NCBI GenBank assembly: GCA_009840735.1
Contig: VXNF01000049.1
Span: 1 to 39,307 of the forward strand
Reading direction: 5' to 3'
From: Acidimicrobiia bacterium
GTDB taxonomy: Bacteria; Actinomycetota; Acidimicrobiia; Acidimicrobiales; CATQHL01
DNA: 39,307 nucleotides
Shown here: positions 16,748-24,178 of the stretch, in pieces
How the letters are laid out: every line of letters begins with the position of its first letter
Position numbering within the stretch: position 1 is the first letter of the stretch
Position numbers and translations under genes: made by a program
Notes under the pieces: generated by a model
Told to the model about the DNA's origin: nothing
Seen by the model: only the letters and a program-made list of their open reading frames with translations
The model's database searches: none

Positions 16748-17395
16748 GTGGCGGTCGAGCCGGTCCTGCGCGTGGTCGCAGCGGCGCCGCGCGGTGCGCT
16801 GATCTGGCGCTGGCCGCTGGCGGTGGAGGCGCTGTCGTCCGCCGCGGTCGGCGGGGGTCGGAGCCGTCTCGACTGGGTGGTCAACGTGGGCGTCGACTCC
16901 GGCTACGGACGCACCGACCTGGCCGACCACGCCGCGGAGGTGGCATCGGGGCTCGGCCTGGCGGGTCACGGCGTGGCACTGTTCACGGCTGCGGCCGTGG
17001 ACCGATGCACTCGCAGTGCAGCGGACGGGGTCACCGTGCACGCCACCGTCGGCGTGAGCCACCCCACCTGGGCCTCGCCGGCGGGCCCCACCTCTGCCGG
17101 CGGCGCCGAGGCCGGCAGCGGCTCACCGCAGATGGGCACGATCAACCTCGTCATCCAGGTCCCGGTGGCGCTCGAGGCAGGAGCGGGCGTGAACGCCGTG
17201 ATCACAGCCACCGAGGCCAAGACGCAGGCGCTGGTCGAGGCGGGCGTCGACGGCACCGGCACCGCAACGGATGCGGTCGTGGTGGTGTGGCCGTCGGGGG
17301 CGACGCCCGAGCGTTTCGCCGGGCCGCGCTCGCCGTGGGGATCGCGCATCGCCCGCTGCGCGCACGACGCCGTTCGATCGGGGCTGGCGCCGTGA
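16748..17395 (+). CDS. cbiZ: Adenosylcobinamide amidohydrolase CbiZ
   Basis: CbiZ hydrolyses the aminopropanol (and pseudo-B12) side chain of adenosylcobinamide to give adenosylcobyric acid, letting the cell rebuild the lower ligand. The family pattern is visible: WVVNVGVDSGYGRTDLADH, GVALFTAAAVDR, VHATVGVSHPTWAS, and TINLVIQVPVALEAGAGVNA followed by VITATEAKTQAL. The start is uncertain: GTG at 16748 gives 215 residues, close to the family length, while the open frame reaches a CTG at 16709 that would overlap the cobO stop. The stop overlaps cobU (GTGA). The family is common in archaea and patchy in bacteria, so old transfer is possible. Confidence 0.85.
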   Translation: MAVEPVLRVVAAAPRGALIWRWPLAVEALSSAAVGGGRSRLDWVVNVGVDSGYGRTDLADHAAEVASGLGLAGHGVALFTAAAVDRCTRSAADGVTVHATVGVSHPTWASPAGPTSAGGAEAGSGSPQMGTINLVIQVPVALEAGAGVNAVITATEAKTQALVEAGVDGTGTATDAVVVVWPSGATPERFAGPRSPWGSRIARCAHDAVRSGLAP

Positions 17396-17919
17396 TCGCG
17401 CTGGTGCTCGGCGGGGCGAGTTCGGGAAAGTCGCTGATCGCCGAGGAGTTGGCGGGCTCCCTCGGCGGCAGCGTCACCTACGTGGCCACCGCCGTGGCGG
17501 CTCCCGGCGACGACGACCATGCGGCCCGCATCGCCGCTCACCGGGCGCGCCGCTCGTCCGGCTGGTCGACGGTGGAATGCACCTCTGTGCCCGACCTCCC
17601 GCGCCGTCTGCGCCACATCGAGGGTGTGGCGCTGGTCGACTCCCTCGGATCCTGGGTGGCGTTGCAGGAGGACTTCGATGTAGAGGCCGAGAGCAGCGAG
17701 CTCCTGGCTGCTCTCGCCGGCCGGGAAGAGCCGACGATCCTCGTCTCGGAGGAGGTCGGTCTGGCCGTCCACCCGCCCACCGAGGCGGGGCGGCGCTACG
17801 TCGAGGCGCTCGGCACGCTCAACCAGCGGATCGCCGCCGTGGCGGACCGGGTGCTCCTCGTCGTCGCCGGGCGCGCCATCGAACTCCCAGCCGTTCGACC
17901 GGGCCGCCGCCCGTGTTGA
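17392..17919 (+). CDS. cobU: Adenosylcobinamide kinase / adenosylcobinamide-phosphate guanylyltransferase
   Basis: Protein of 175 residues with the P-loop LVLGGASSGKS at residues 4-14 (the usual GGARSGKS with Arg replaced by Ser), TYVATA, the guanylylation-site region AHRARRSSGWSTVEC with its conserved His, and GTLNQRIAAVADRVLLVVAG near the end. CobU/CobP phosphorylates adenosylcobinamide and loads GMP to give AdoCbi-GDP. GTG at 17392 overlaps the cbiZ stop, and the 3' end overlaps cobS. Length matches the family. Confidence 0.9.
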   Translation: MIALVLGGASSGKSLIAEELAGSLGGSVTYVATAVAAPGDDDHAARIAAHRARRSSGWSTVECTSVPDLPRRLRHIEGVALVDSLGSWVALQEDFDVEAESSELLAALAGREEPTILVSEEVGLAVHPPTEAGRRYVEALGTLNQRIAAVADRVLLVVAGRAIELPAVRPGRRPC

Positions 17920-18611
17920 GCGCCCTGACGTTCCTCACCGTCCTCGGCCGCTCTGCTCCCCCCGACCGGCGGACGTTCCGCTGGTTCCCCGTCGTTGGCG
18001 CCGGGCTGGGAGCAGCCGTCGGGGGCGTGCACCTGGGTGTCCACCGGCTGTGGCCACCGCTGGTCGCGGGCATCGTGGTCGTGGCCGTCGACTTGATCCT
18101 CACCGGCGCGCTGCACCTCGACGGGTTGGCCGACAGTGCCGACGGCCTGCTGGTGCACGCGGACCGGCCGCGGCGTCTGGCCCTCATGGCCGAGCCGGGC
18201 ATCGGGGTCTTCGCACTGGCGGCCGGCGGGGTCGTCCTCCTCGCCCGCTGGGCGCTCCTCACCGACCCGGACATCGAACTTCTGTCACTGGTAGCACTGT
18301 GGGCGGTGAGCCGGACCCTGGCGGCGAGCGTTCCCGCCTTCGTGCGCTACGCCCGCCGCGGCGGCCTGGCCGAACCGTTCCTCTCCGGCGCCCGGCACTG
18401 GCTCCTGGCTTGGCTGGCGCCGGCCGGTGCCGGCCTGTTCCTCCTGGAGGGAGCGCACGGCCCGATCGCGCTGGGTGTCGCCGTGGCGACCGGCGCCTTG
18501 ATCGCCGCAGTGGCGCACAGGCGGCTGGGCGGGTTCACCGGCGACGTGCTCGGCGCGGTGATCATGCTCAGCGAGACCGCAGCCCTGCTGACCCTCGTGG
18601 CCTCGCCGTGA
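17913..18611 (+). CDS. cobS: Adenosylcobinamide-GDP ribazoletransferase (cobalamin synthase)
   Basis: Membrane enzyme of 232 residues with about six hydrophobic segments. The diagnostic motif TGALHLDGLADSADGLL is near residue 65, followed by the typical GVFALAAGGVVLLARWALL stretch. It joins AdoCbi-GDP and alpha-ribazole (or its phosphate) to form adenosylcobalamin (phosphate). The start is GTG at 17913 or TTG at 17916, the latter forming a TTGA overlap with the cobU stop. It is followed by a 64-bp gap before cbiB. Confidence 0.9.
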   Translation: MLSALTFLTVLGRSAPPDRRTFRWFPVVGAGLGAAVGGVHLGVHRLWPPLVAGIVVVAVDLILTGALHLDGLADSADGLLVHADRPRRLALMAEPGIGVFALAAGGVVLLARWALLTDPDIELLSLVALWAVSRTLAASVPAFVRYARRGGLAEPFLSGARHWLLAWLAPAGAGLFLLEGAHGPIALGVAVATGALIAAVAHRRLGGFTGDVLGAVIMLSETAALLTLVASP

Positions 18612-18675
18612 GTCGCCGGACCGGGATCGGCTCGGGAGTGCCGAGCGGACCCCGCTCGCCTCGGGCGGATGGCCC

Positions 18676-19608
18676 GTGAACAGGCTCGCCCGGCGCTGCG
18701 GGGCGGTTGCGGCCGGCCTGCTGTTGGACCGCCTGGCCGGGGAGCCGCCCGCCGAGGCGCACCCGGTGGCGTGGTTCGGACGCCTCATGGAACGGCTCGA
18801 GGGGCGGTTCTGGGCGGACAGCCGGCGGCGCGGGATCGCATACACCGTCGTCGGCGTCGTCGTGGGCATCCTGGCGGGCCGGCTGGTGCGCTCGGTGACG
18901 ACCGCCGTGGCGCTCACCGTGGCCGGGCGGCAACTCCGGCGCGTCGCTGCCGGGGTGGGCAAGGCCGCGGCGGGCGGGTACTTGGCGCGGGCCCGGTCGG
19001 AGCTTCCGGCACTCGTCGGGCGGGATCCCAGCGACCTGGACGCCTCCGGCGTGGCCGCGGCGGTCATCGAATCGGTGGCCGAGAACAGCGTCGACGCCGT
19101 GGTTGCGCCCGCCTTCTGGGCGGTGGTGGCCGGCGCGCCCGGCGCCCTCGCCTACCGGGCGGTCAACACGATGGACGCCATGGTCGGCCACCGGAACGAC
19201 CGCTACCACCGGTTCGGCTGGACCGCCGCCCGCCTCGACGACCTCGCCAACTACCTGCCGGCCAGGATCTTCGCCGCACTGGTCGCCGCCGTCGCGCCCG
19301 AGCGAGCCCGAGAGGTCCTCGCCACGGTGCGCCGTGACGCCCCGGCCCACCCGTCGCCGAACGCAGGGATCGCCGAGGCGGCCGTGGCCGCCGCCCTGGG
19401 CCGGGAGCTGGGGGGTCCGCTGCGTTACGGCCCGATCTTCGAGAACCGCCCCTCGCTGGGGATCGGCCCTCGCCCCGCTCCCGTTGACGTGGCCCGGGCC
19501 GTCGACATCGCCGACCGGGCCGAGCGAGTGTTGCTTGCTGTGCTGGGGCTCGCCTGGTTGCTGGGCGCCGCCCGGAGAGCATCGACCGCGGCGAGACTCG
19601 CCACGTGA
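18676..19608 (+). CDS. cbiB: Adenosylcobinamide-phosphate synthase CbiB/CobD
   Basis: Membrane protein of 310 residues. Markers include LLLDRLAGEPPAEAHPVAWF at the N terminus, AVIESVAENSVDAVVAPAFW near residue 130, AYRAVNTMDAMVGHRNDRY and FGWTAARLDDLANYLPAR. It condenses adenosylcobyric acid with aminopropanol phosphate, the step following both CbiZ and CobC. GTG at 18676 puts the family N-terminus in frame. The stop overlaps the cobT start (GTGA). Confidence 0.9.
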   Translation: MNRLARRCGAVAAGLLLDRLAGEPPAEAHPVAWFGRLMERLEGRFWADSRRRGIAYTVVGVVVGILAGRLVRSVTTAVALTVAGRQLRRVAAGVGKAAAGGYLARARSELPALVGRDPSDLDASGVAAAVIESVAENSVDAVVAPAFWAVVAGAPGALAYRAVNTMDAMVGHRNDRYHRFGWTAARLDDLANYLPARIFAALVAAVAPERAREVLATVRRDAPAHPSPNAGIAEAAVAAALGRELGGPLRYGPIFENRPSLGIGPRPAPVDVARAVDIADRAERVLLAVLGLAWLLGAARRASTAARLAT

Positions 19609-20648
19609 CCGCTGCTCCGCTTCCCGCGGCGCCAACGCTGGACTCCGGGGCCATGGCGGCGGCCCGACGGCGTTGGGCCACCCGGGCCGAGCCTCCGGGC
19701 GCGCTCGGCCGGCTGGAGGACCTGGCGGTCCAGCTGGCGGGAGTCACGGGGCTCTGCCCGCCGCCGGTGCCCGCCTCCCCGGCGGTGGCGGTCTTCGCCG
19801 GCGACCACGGTGTGGTCAGCGACGGCGCCAGCGCCTGGCCGTCGGCGGTGACCGCGGCGATGGTCGAGACCATGAGCGCCGGTGGCGCCGCCGTCTGCGT
19901 GCTCGCCGCTGGCATCGGGGCCTCTGTCACCGTGGTGGACGTGGGTGTGGCGTCCCCCCTGGACCACCTGGAGAACGTGCGCCACGAGCGGGTGCGGCCG
20001 GGCACGGCGAGCATCGTCCGCGGCCCGGCCATGACCGCTGCCGAGGCCGCCGCTGCCGTCGAAGTCGGCATCCGGATCGTTGGCGAGCTGGTCGACTCGG
20101 GGGCAGACTGCCTGATCGGCGGAGACATGGGAATCGGCAACACCACAGCCGCCGCCGCGATCATCGGCGCCGCCTGCGGCAGGTCCGCCGAGGCCGTCAC
20201 GGGCGCAGGCGCCGGCCTCCCCGCTCGCGGCCCCGAGCACAAGCGGCGCCTGGTTGCCGCCGCCATGCAGCGGGCCAAGGGTTGCGCCGACCCGCTGGAA
20301 TTGCTCGCCCAGCTCGGCGGCCTGGAGATCGCCGCCCTCGCCGGCTTCTACGTCGCCGCCGCCGGGCGCCGCACACCTTTCATCGTCGACGGCGCCATCG
20401 CCGCCGCGGCCCTGTGCGTCGCCGATCTGCTGAGTGCCGAAGTGGCAAGCCACGCCATCGCCGGACATCTCTCCGCCGAACCCGCTGCGGGCATCGCTCT
20501 GGAGCACCTCGGGCTGCGACCGCTCGTCGACTTGGATCTCCGGCTCGGCGAGGGAACCGGGGCCTGCCTGGCCTTCCCGCTGGTCAAGGCCGCAGCAGCA
20601 GCACTGGAGCAGATGGCGGAACTGCCCACCGCCAGGCCCGCTCCGTAG
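19605..20648 (+). CDS. cobT: Nicotinate-nucleotide--dimethylbenzimidazole phosphoribosyltransferase
   Basis: Protein of 347 residues with the CobT signatures VAVFAGDHGVVSDG near residue 60, MVETMSAGGAAVCVLA, CLIGGDMGIGNTTAAAAI near residue 168, and the catalytic-Glu region LRLGEGTGACLAFPLVKAA near residue 310. It activates the lower-ligand base to alpha-ribazole phosphate for CobS. It is the last gene of the riboswitch-controlled operon and begins within the cbiB stop. It is followed by a GC hairpin and then repeat array 3. Confidence 0.92.
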   Translation: MTAAPLPAAPTLDSGAMAAARRRWATRAEPPGALGRLEDLAVQLAGVTGLCPPPVPASPAVAVFAGDHGVVSDGASAWPSAVTAAMVETMSAGGAAVCVLAAGIGASVTVVDVGVASPLDHLENVRHERVRPGTASIVRGPAMTAAEAAAAVEVGIRIVGELVDSGADCLIGGDMGIGNTTAAAAIIGAACGRSAEAVTGAGAGLPARGPEHKRRLVAAAMQRAKGCADPLELLAQLGGLEIAALAGFYVAAAGRRTPFIVDGAIAAAALCVADLLSAEVASHAIAGHLSAEPAAGIALEHLGLRPLVDLDLRLGEGTGACLAFPLVKAAAAALEQMAELPTARPAP

Positions 20649-20680
20649 CCCCGTCCCGAAGCCCCACGACGCGGCCTGCG

Positions 20681-20698
20681 CCGCCATCGGGCGGATTT
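20681..20698 (+). terminator. Possible terminator of the cobalamin operon
   Basis: CCGCC (20681-20685), a 4-nt loop ATCG and GGCGG (20690-20694) are followed by ATTT. The stem is short and the T-run is only three, so this is a weak intrinsic terminator candidate, but it sits 32 bp after the cobT stop and right before array 3. Confidence 0.4.
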
Positions 20699-20859
20699 CC
20701 GATTGCAAATCAGTGGCCCCTCCGATTGCTGATTAGCAGCTGCCCCGATTGTGGGTTAGCCACTGCGTCGATTGTTGATTACCGATTGCTCCGATTGCGG
20801 ATTAACAGCTACGCCGATTGCGGGCTACGAGATGCGCCGATTGCGGGTTTACACAGTCG
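20699..20859 (+). repeat. Array 3: seven 23-bp-period direct repeats upstream of ATPase 3
   Basis: Seven back-to-back 23-bp units start at 20699, 20722, 20745, 20768, 20791, 20814 and 20837. CGATTG at columns 2-7 is invariant in all seven (GATTG at 20701, 20724, 20747, 20770, 20793, 20816, 20839), as is C at column 22. TTA at columns 12-14 is kept in most, while columns 15-21 vary. The array ends 19 bp before the ATPase 3 ATG and its last unit overlaps the likely -35 zone. An extra off-phase CGATTGCT at 20783 occurs inside unit 4. It has no inter-repeat spacers of CRISPR size. It is probably a cooperative binding array or another cis element; function unknown. Confidence 0.9.
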
Positions 20860-20866
20860 GAGAGAC

Positions 20867-20872
20867 TAGTCT
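20867..20872 (+). promoter_or_regulatory. -10 box TAGTCT for ATPase 3 (probable leaderless promoter)
   Basis: TAGTCT matches TANNNT and is followed by 6 nt and then the ATG at 20879, with no Shine-Dalgarno at normal spacing, so transcription probably starts at the initiation codon. Array 3 ends 7 bp upstream of this box. Confidence 0.45.
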
Positions 20873-20878
20873 GACACC

Positions 20879-22168
20879 ATGGGGAACTTTCCTCGACACC
20901 TGCGTCACGAGATCTCCAACGCCTTGGAGCACTCCCGGGTCGTCGTGCTGCACGGCGCCCGCCAGAGCGGCAAGACCACCCTGGCGCGCTCGATCGCGAC
21001 CGAGGCCGGTGGCACCTACCTGACTCTCGACGACCAGGAGACGTTGGATGCCGCCATGGCCGACCCCCGCGCCTTCGTGCGCGCCTTCCGCCCCCCGCTG
21101 GTCATCGACGAGATTCAGATCGCGGGCCAGCGTCTTGTGGCCGCCGTCAAGATCGCCGTGGACGAGGACAACACACCCGGCCGCTACCTCCTGACCGGCT
21201 CGACGAACTTCCTCACCGTGCCGACCATCGCCGAGTCGCTGGCCGGGCGGGCCGCGCTGCTGCGACTCTGGCCGCTCTCCCAGGCGGAGCTAGCCGGATG
21301 CGGGGCGCGCAACACTCCCGACGACCTGCCCGGCCCGGTCGGCCTCTGGTTTGCGGGGCGCTCGAGCCCGCCGGCGCACGACCGCACGGGGCGCGAAGAC
21401 TATCTGGAGATGATCTGCGCGGGCGGCTACCCAGAGGCGCTCCGCCTAGGGCCCCGGGCCCGCCGCCGATGGTTCGACGACTACGTCGAGACCGTCATCG
21501 GGCGGGACATCGTGGCGCTGGGCGACATCCGTCGTGCGGGACTCGTCGCCAAGTTGCTGCGTCTGGCCGCGGCCAACACCGCAGGCGAAGTGAACGTGTC
21601 GGATTGGGCGCGGTCCCTCGGTGCCGACCGGGCGACCGTGGAGTCGTACCTGGGTTGGCTTCGCACCGTGTTCCTGATCCACGACCTCTCAGCTTGGACG
21701 CGCAACCGCTCCGCCCGGGTGGTCCGCCGAGCCAAGCTTCACCTCGCCGACAGCGGACTGGCAGCGGCGCTCTGCGACGTTGACGCGGCGGCGCTGCGTC
21801 CGCCGACGGCGACGGTCACCGGACGCCTGCTGGAGACCTTCGTGGTCGGCGAGATCGCCCGCCGGCTGTCTGCCGGCGGCCCGAGGGTGACGTTGCATCA
21901 TTACCGTGACAACTCGCGCCATGAGGTGGACCTCGTTCTGGAGCGAGCCGACGGCGCCGTCGTGGCCGTCGAGGTGAAGGCGACATCCTCGCCGCGGGCC
22001 TCCGACCTGCGTCACCTGGCCCACCTGCGCGACCGACTCGACGCAGCCGAGCCGGGCGCTTTCCGGGCTGGCGTCCTGTTGCACACCGGCGGCGGCGCCT
22101 TCCCAATGGGCGACCGTCTCCAGACCGCCCCCATCCACACCCTCTGGACCGACCAAACTCAGCCCTGA
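20879..22168 (+). CDS. COG1373-type ATPase (AAA_14 + DUF4143), ATPase 3
   Basis: ATPase of 429 residues in which Walker A GARQSGKT is at residues 26-33 and Walker B LVIDEIQ has Asp77-Glu78, followed by YLLTGSTNFL. The middle section has the ICAGGYPEALRL and DDYVETVIGRDI segments of the DUF4143 type, and the C terminus has the nuclease-fold strand pair EVDLVLERADGAVVAVEVK. It is the most canonical member of the three ATPases here. ATG is 6 nt after a TAGTCT box. It is the first gene of the defence island, 121 bp before darT. The molecular role of the family is unknown; the link to the upstream repeats is discussed under findings. Confidence 0.88.
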   Translation: MGNFPRHLRHEISNALEHSRVVVLHGARQSGKTTLARSIATEAGGTYLTLDDQETLDAAMADPRAFVRAFRPPLVIDEIQIAGQRLVAAVKIAVDEDNTPGRYLLTGSTNFLTVPTIAESLAGRAALLRLWPLSQAELAGCGARNTPDDLPGPVGLWFAGRSSPPAHDRTGREDYLEMICAGGYPEALRLGPRARRRWFDDYVETVIGRDIVALGDIRRAGLVAKLLRLAAANTAGEVNVSDWARSLGADRATVESYLGWLRTVFLIHDLSAWTRNRSARVVRRAKLHLADSGLAAALCDVDAAALRPPTATVTGRLLETFVVGEIARRLSAGGPRVTLHHYRDNSRHEVDLVLERADGAVVAVEVKATSSPRASDLRHLAHLRDRLDAAEPGAFRAGVLLHTGGGAFPMGDRLQTAPIHTLWTDQTQP

Positions 22169-22289
22169 ACTGACCCGGAGCCAGGCAGGGCCACCGGACA
22201 ACAGCAGGCACCCGCTATCGAGGCACCGAAAGAACGGCCAGAGGCTCCATACTCAACCGCGTGCCACCACCCGACAGCCCGGCGCCGCC

Positions 22290-22928
22290 ATGACGAAGCC
22301 GCGTCGGGTACTGCTGTACCACCTCACGCACGTCGACAACCTTCCGTCGATCGCCAACGACGGCCTTCGCTCTGACGGCGATGTTGAGGACAATGACCTG
22401 CTGGAGGTCGATATCGGCAACCAAGACGTCAAAGCTCGTCGTCGCCGGATGGCGGTGCCGGTCGGCCCGGGCGGCGTGGTCGCGGACTACGTGCCGTTCT
22501 ACTTCGCTCCCCGGTCGCCGATGCTGTTCGCGATCCACCGAGGCGGAGTTCCGACATTCTCCGGCGGACAGGGAGGCCTCGTCTACTTGGTAGCTCGGGT
22601 GGACACAATCGTCGACCGAGGTCTCGGTTTCGCCCTCACGGATCGCAACGCCGCGAGCGCACTGGCGCGCTTCAGCGATCGCATCGATGACCTTGAGGAA
22701 TTAGTCGACTGGCCGCTCATGGCAGCCAGGATGTGGAACGACACGCTTGAGGATCCGGATCGGATGAGCCGGCGGATGGCCGAATTCCTGGTTCACGAGC
22801 GGGTTCCGTGGGACACCTTCATCGCACTGGTGGCTCGGACCGACGAAGAAGCTGAGAATGCGGCGGCGCGACTCGGTAATCTCCGCGGTGAGATCCAGAT
22901 CGTGGTGCGCCCGAGGTGGTACTACTGA
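22290..22928 (+). CDS. darT: DarT-type DNA (thymidine) ADP-ribosyltransferase toxin
   Basis: Protein of 212 residues matching the DarT (formerly DUF4433) family: LLYHLTHVDNLPSIANDGL at residues 8-26 (NAD-binding His), YVPFYFAPRSPMLFAIHRG at 67-85, and the catalytic-Glu segment AEFLVHERVPWD with Glu170. DarT ADP-ribosylates thymidine on single-stranded DNA; phage-triggered DarTG systems block phage DNA replication. Its stop (TGA) overlaps the darG ATG by one base. The ATG is chosen because the first beta strand follows immediately. Key residues look intact. Confidence 0.9.
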   Translation: MTKPRRVLLYHLTHVDNLPSIANDGLRSDGDVEDNDLLEVDIGNQDVKARRRRMAVPVGPGGVVADYVPFYFAPRSPMLFAIHRGGVPTFSGGQGGLVYLVARVDTIVDRGLGFALTDRNAASALARFSDRIDDLEELVDWPLMAARMWNDTLEDPDRMSRRMAEFLVHERVPWDTFIALVARTDEEAENAAARLGNLRGEIQIVVRPRWYY

Positions 22929-24058
22929 TGGCAACGTTCACCGAGGCAACTGGCAACCTGCTCGAGGCTGACGTCGACGCGCTTGTCAACACCGTGAACA
23001 CGGTCGGCGTGATGGGCAAGGGCATCGCCCTCCAATTCAAGAACGCCTTCCCTGACAACTTTGAGGCGTACCGGCAGGCGTGCAAGGACGAGGCGGTCCG
23101 GCTCGGCGAGATGTTCGTCTTCGAGGTTCCCGCCCGAGAGTCGCAACCTCTCGACGAACTCGACTCGACAATGTTCGAGTTGGCCCCGGCGAGCGCCAGC
23201 AGGCCGCGCTGGATCATCAACTTCCCCACTAAGGCACACTGGCGCAACCGCACGCGTCTCGGTCACATCGAAGCGGGCCTCGACGATCTCCGCGGTCGAA
23301 TCGCGCAGCAGGGCATCGAGTCCATCGCGGTGCCCGCCCTCGGATGCGGCAACGGCGGTCTCGAATGGTCCGACGTCGCCCCCCTCATCCGCAGCAGCCT
23401 TGCGGACCTTGATGTCGAGGTACACCTGTACCCGCCGAACGGCGCGCCTGCTGCCAGCGAGATGGCTGTCAACACCGAACGACCCGTGCTCACGCCGGGC
23501 AAGGCGGCGCTGGTGGCGATGGTGGATCGGTACTCCGCGGTGGCGTTGTCCACCTCGCTGATCGAGATTCAAAAGCTCATGTACTTCCTGCAGGAGGCCG
23601 GCGAGGATTTGCGGCTCCGCTTCGTGGATCACTACTTCGGCCCGTACGCCGACAACCTCCGGCACGTCCTTCAGACCTTGGAGGGCCACTACCTGCGCGG
23701 CTTCGGCGACGGATCGAACCCGGTGGAGCACTCCGAGCCCCTCGTGCTCCTTCCCGGCGCCGACGGCGAGGCCGACGAGGCGCTCACTGACTATCCGGAG
23801 GTAGAGGCCCGGATACACCGTGTTCTCGACCTAGTGGAGGGATTCGAGTCGCCCTACGGCCTTGAACTTCTCGCCAGCGTCCACTGGGCAGCGACGCGTG
23901 TCGACTGGGGATCCGACGGCGGGCCAGCGGAGATCGTTGCTCGGGTCCAGGATTGGAGCCCGCGCAAGAAGCGCCTGTTCGAGTCCGACCACGTCACCAC
24001 AGCGTGGGGTCGGCTCAGCGACCAGGGCTGGATCACCACGGCAGCCGTCGCAACCTGA
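22928..24058 (+). CDS. darG: DarG-type antitoxin: macrodomain DNA ADP-ribosyl glycohydrolase plus DarT-binding domain
   Basis: Protein of 376 residues. The macrodomain occupies residues of about 1-155 (TEATGNLLEADVDALVNTVN, then TVGVMGKGIALQFKNAFP, and VPALGCGNGGLEWSDV), which removes ADP-ribose from DNA. The C-terminal half (KAALVAMVDRYS, IEIQKLMYFLQEAGEDL, FGPYADNLRHVLQTLEGHYL) corresponds to the DarG C-terminal region thought to bind DarT. ATG at 22928 shares its A with the darT stop. The pair is intact and the partners are in the standard toxin-first order. Confidence 0.9.
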   Translation: MATFTEATGNLLEADVDALVNTVNTVGVMGKGIALQFKNAFPDNFEAYRQACKDEAVRLGEMFVFEVPARESQPLDELDSTMFELAPASASRPRWIINFPTKAHWRNRTRLGHIEAGLDDLRGRIAQQGIESIAVPALGCGNGGLEWSDVAPLIRSSLADLDVEVHLYPPNGAPAASEMAVNTERPVLTPGKAALVAMVDRYSAVALSTSLIEIQKLMYFLQEAGEDLRLRFVDHYFGPYADNLRHVLQTLEGHYLRGFGDGSNPVEHSEPLVLLPGADGEADEALTDYPEVEARIHRVLDLVEGFESPYGLELLASVHWAATRVDWGSDGGPAEIVARVQDWSPRKKRLFESDHVTTAWGRLSDQGWITTAAVAT

Positions 24059-24178
24059 ATTAAGCCTCCCCAAGCTCCTTCAGTCACCGCGGGACAGGGT
24101 GGGCGGTGGTGCGTAGACTGCTTGGGCCTGTTTGCCGGGCGGGTGGATCGAGGTTGCCTTGAGGAGCGGTGCGGGACC

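Noticed and set aside
20699..20859. CRISPR array
   Set aside because: Units are contiguous 23-mers with only a half conserved, no repeat-spacer alternation of CRISPR size and no cas genes nearby.
22169..22289. Possible repeat array or promoter in front of darT
   Set aside because: No periodic words comparable to the ATPase arrays; the only -10-like word (around 22249) is weak.
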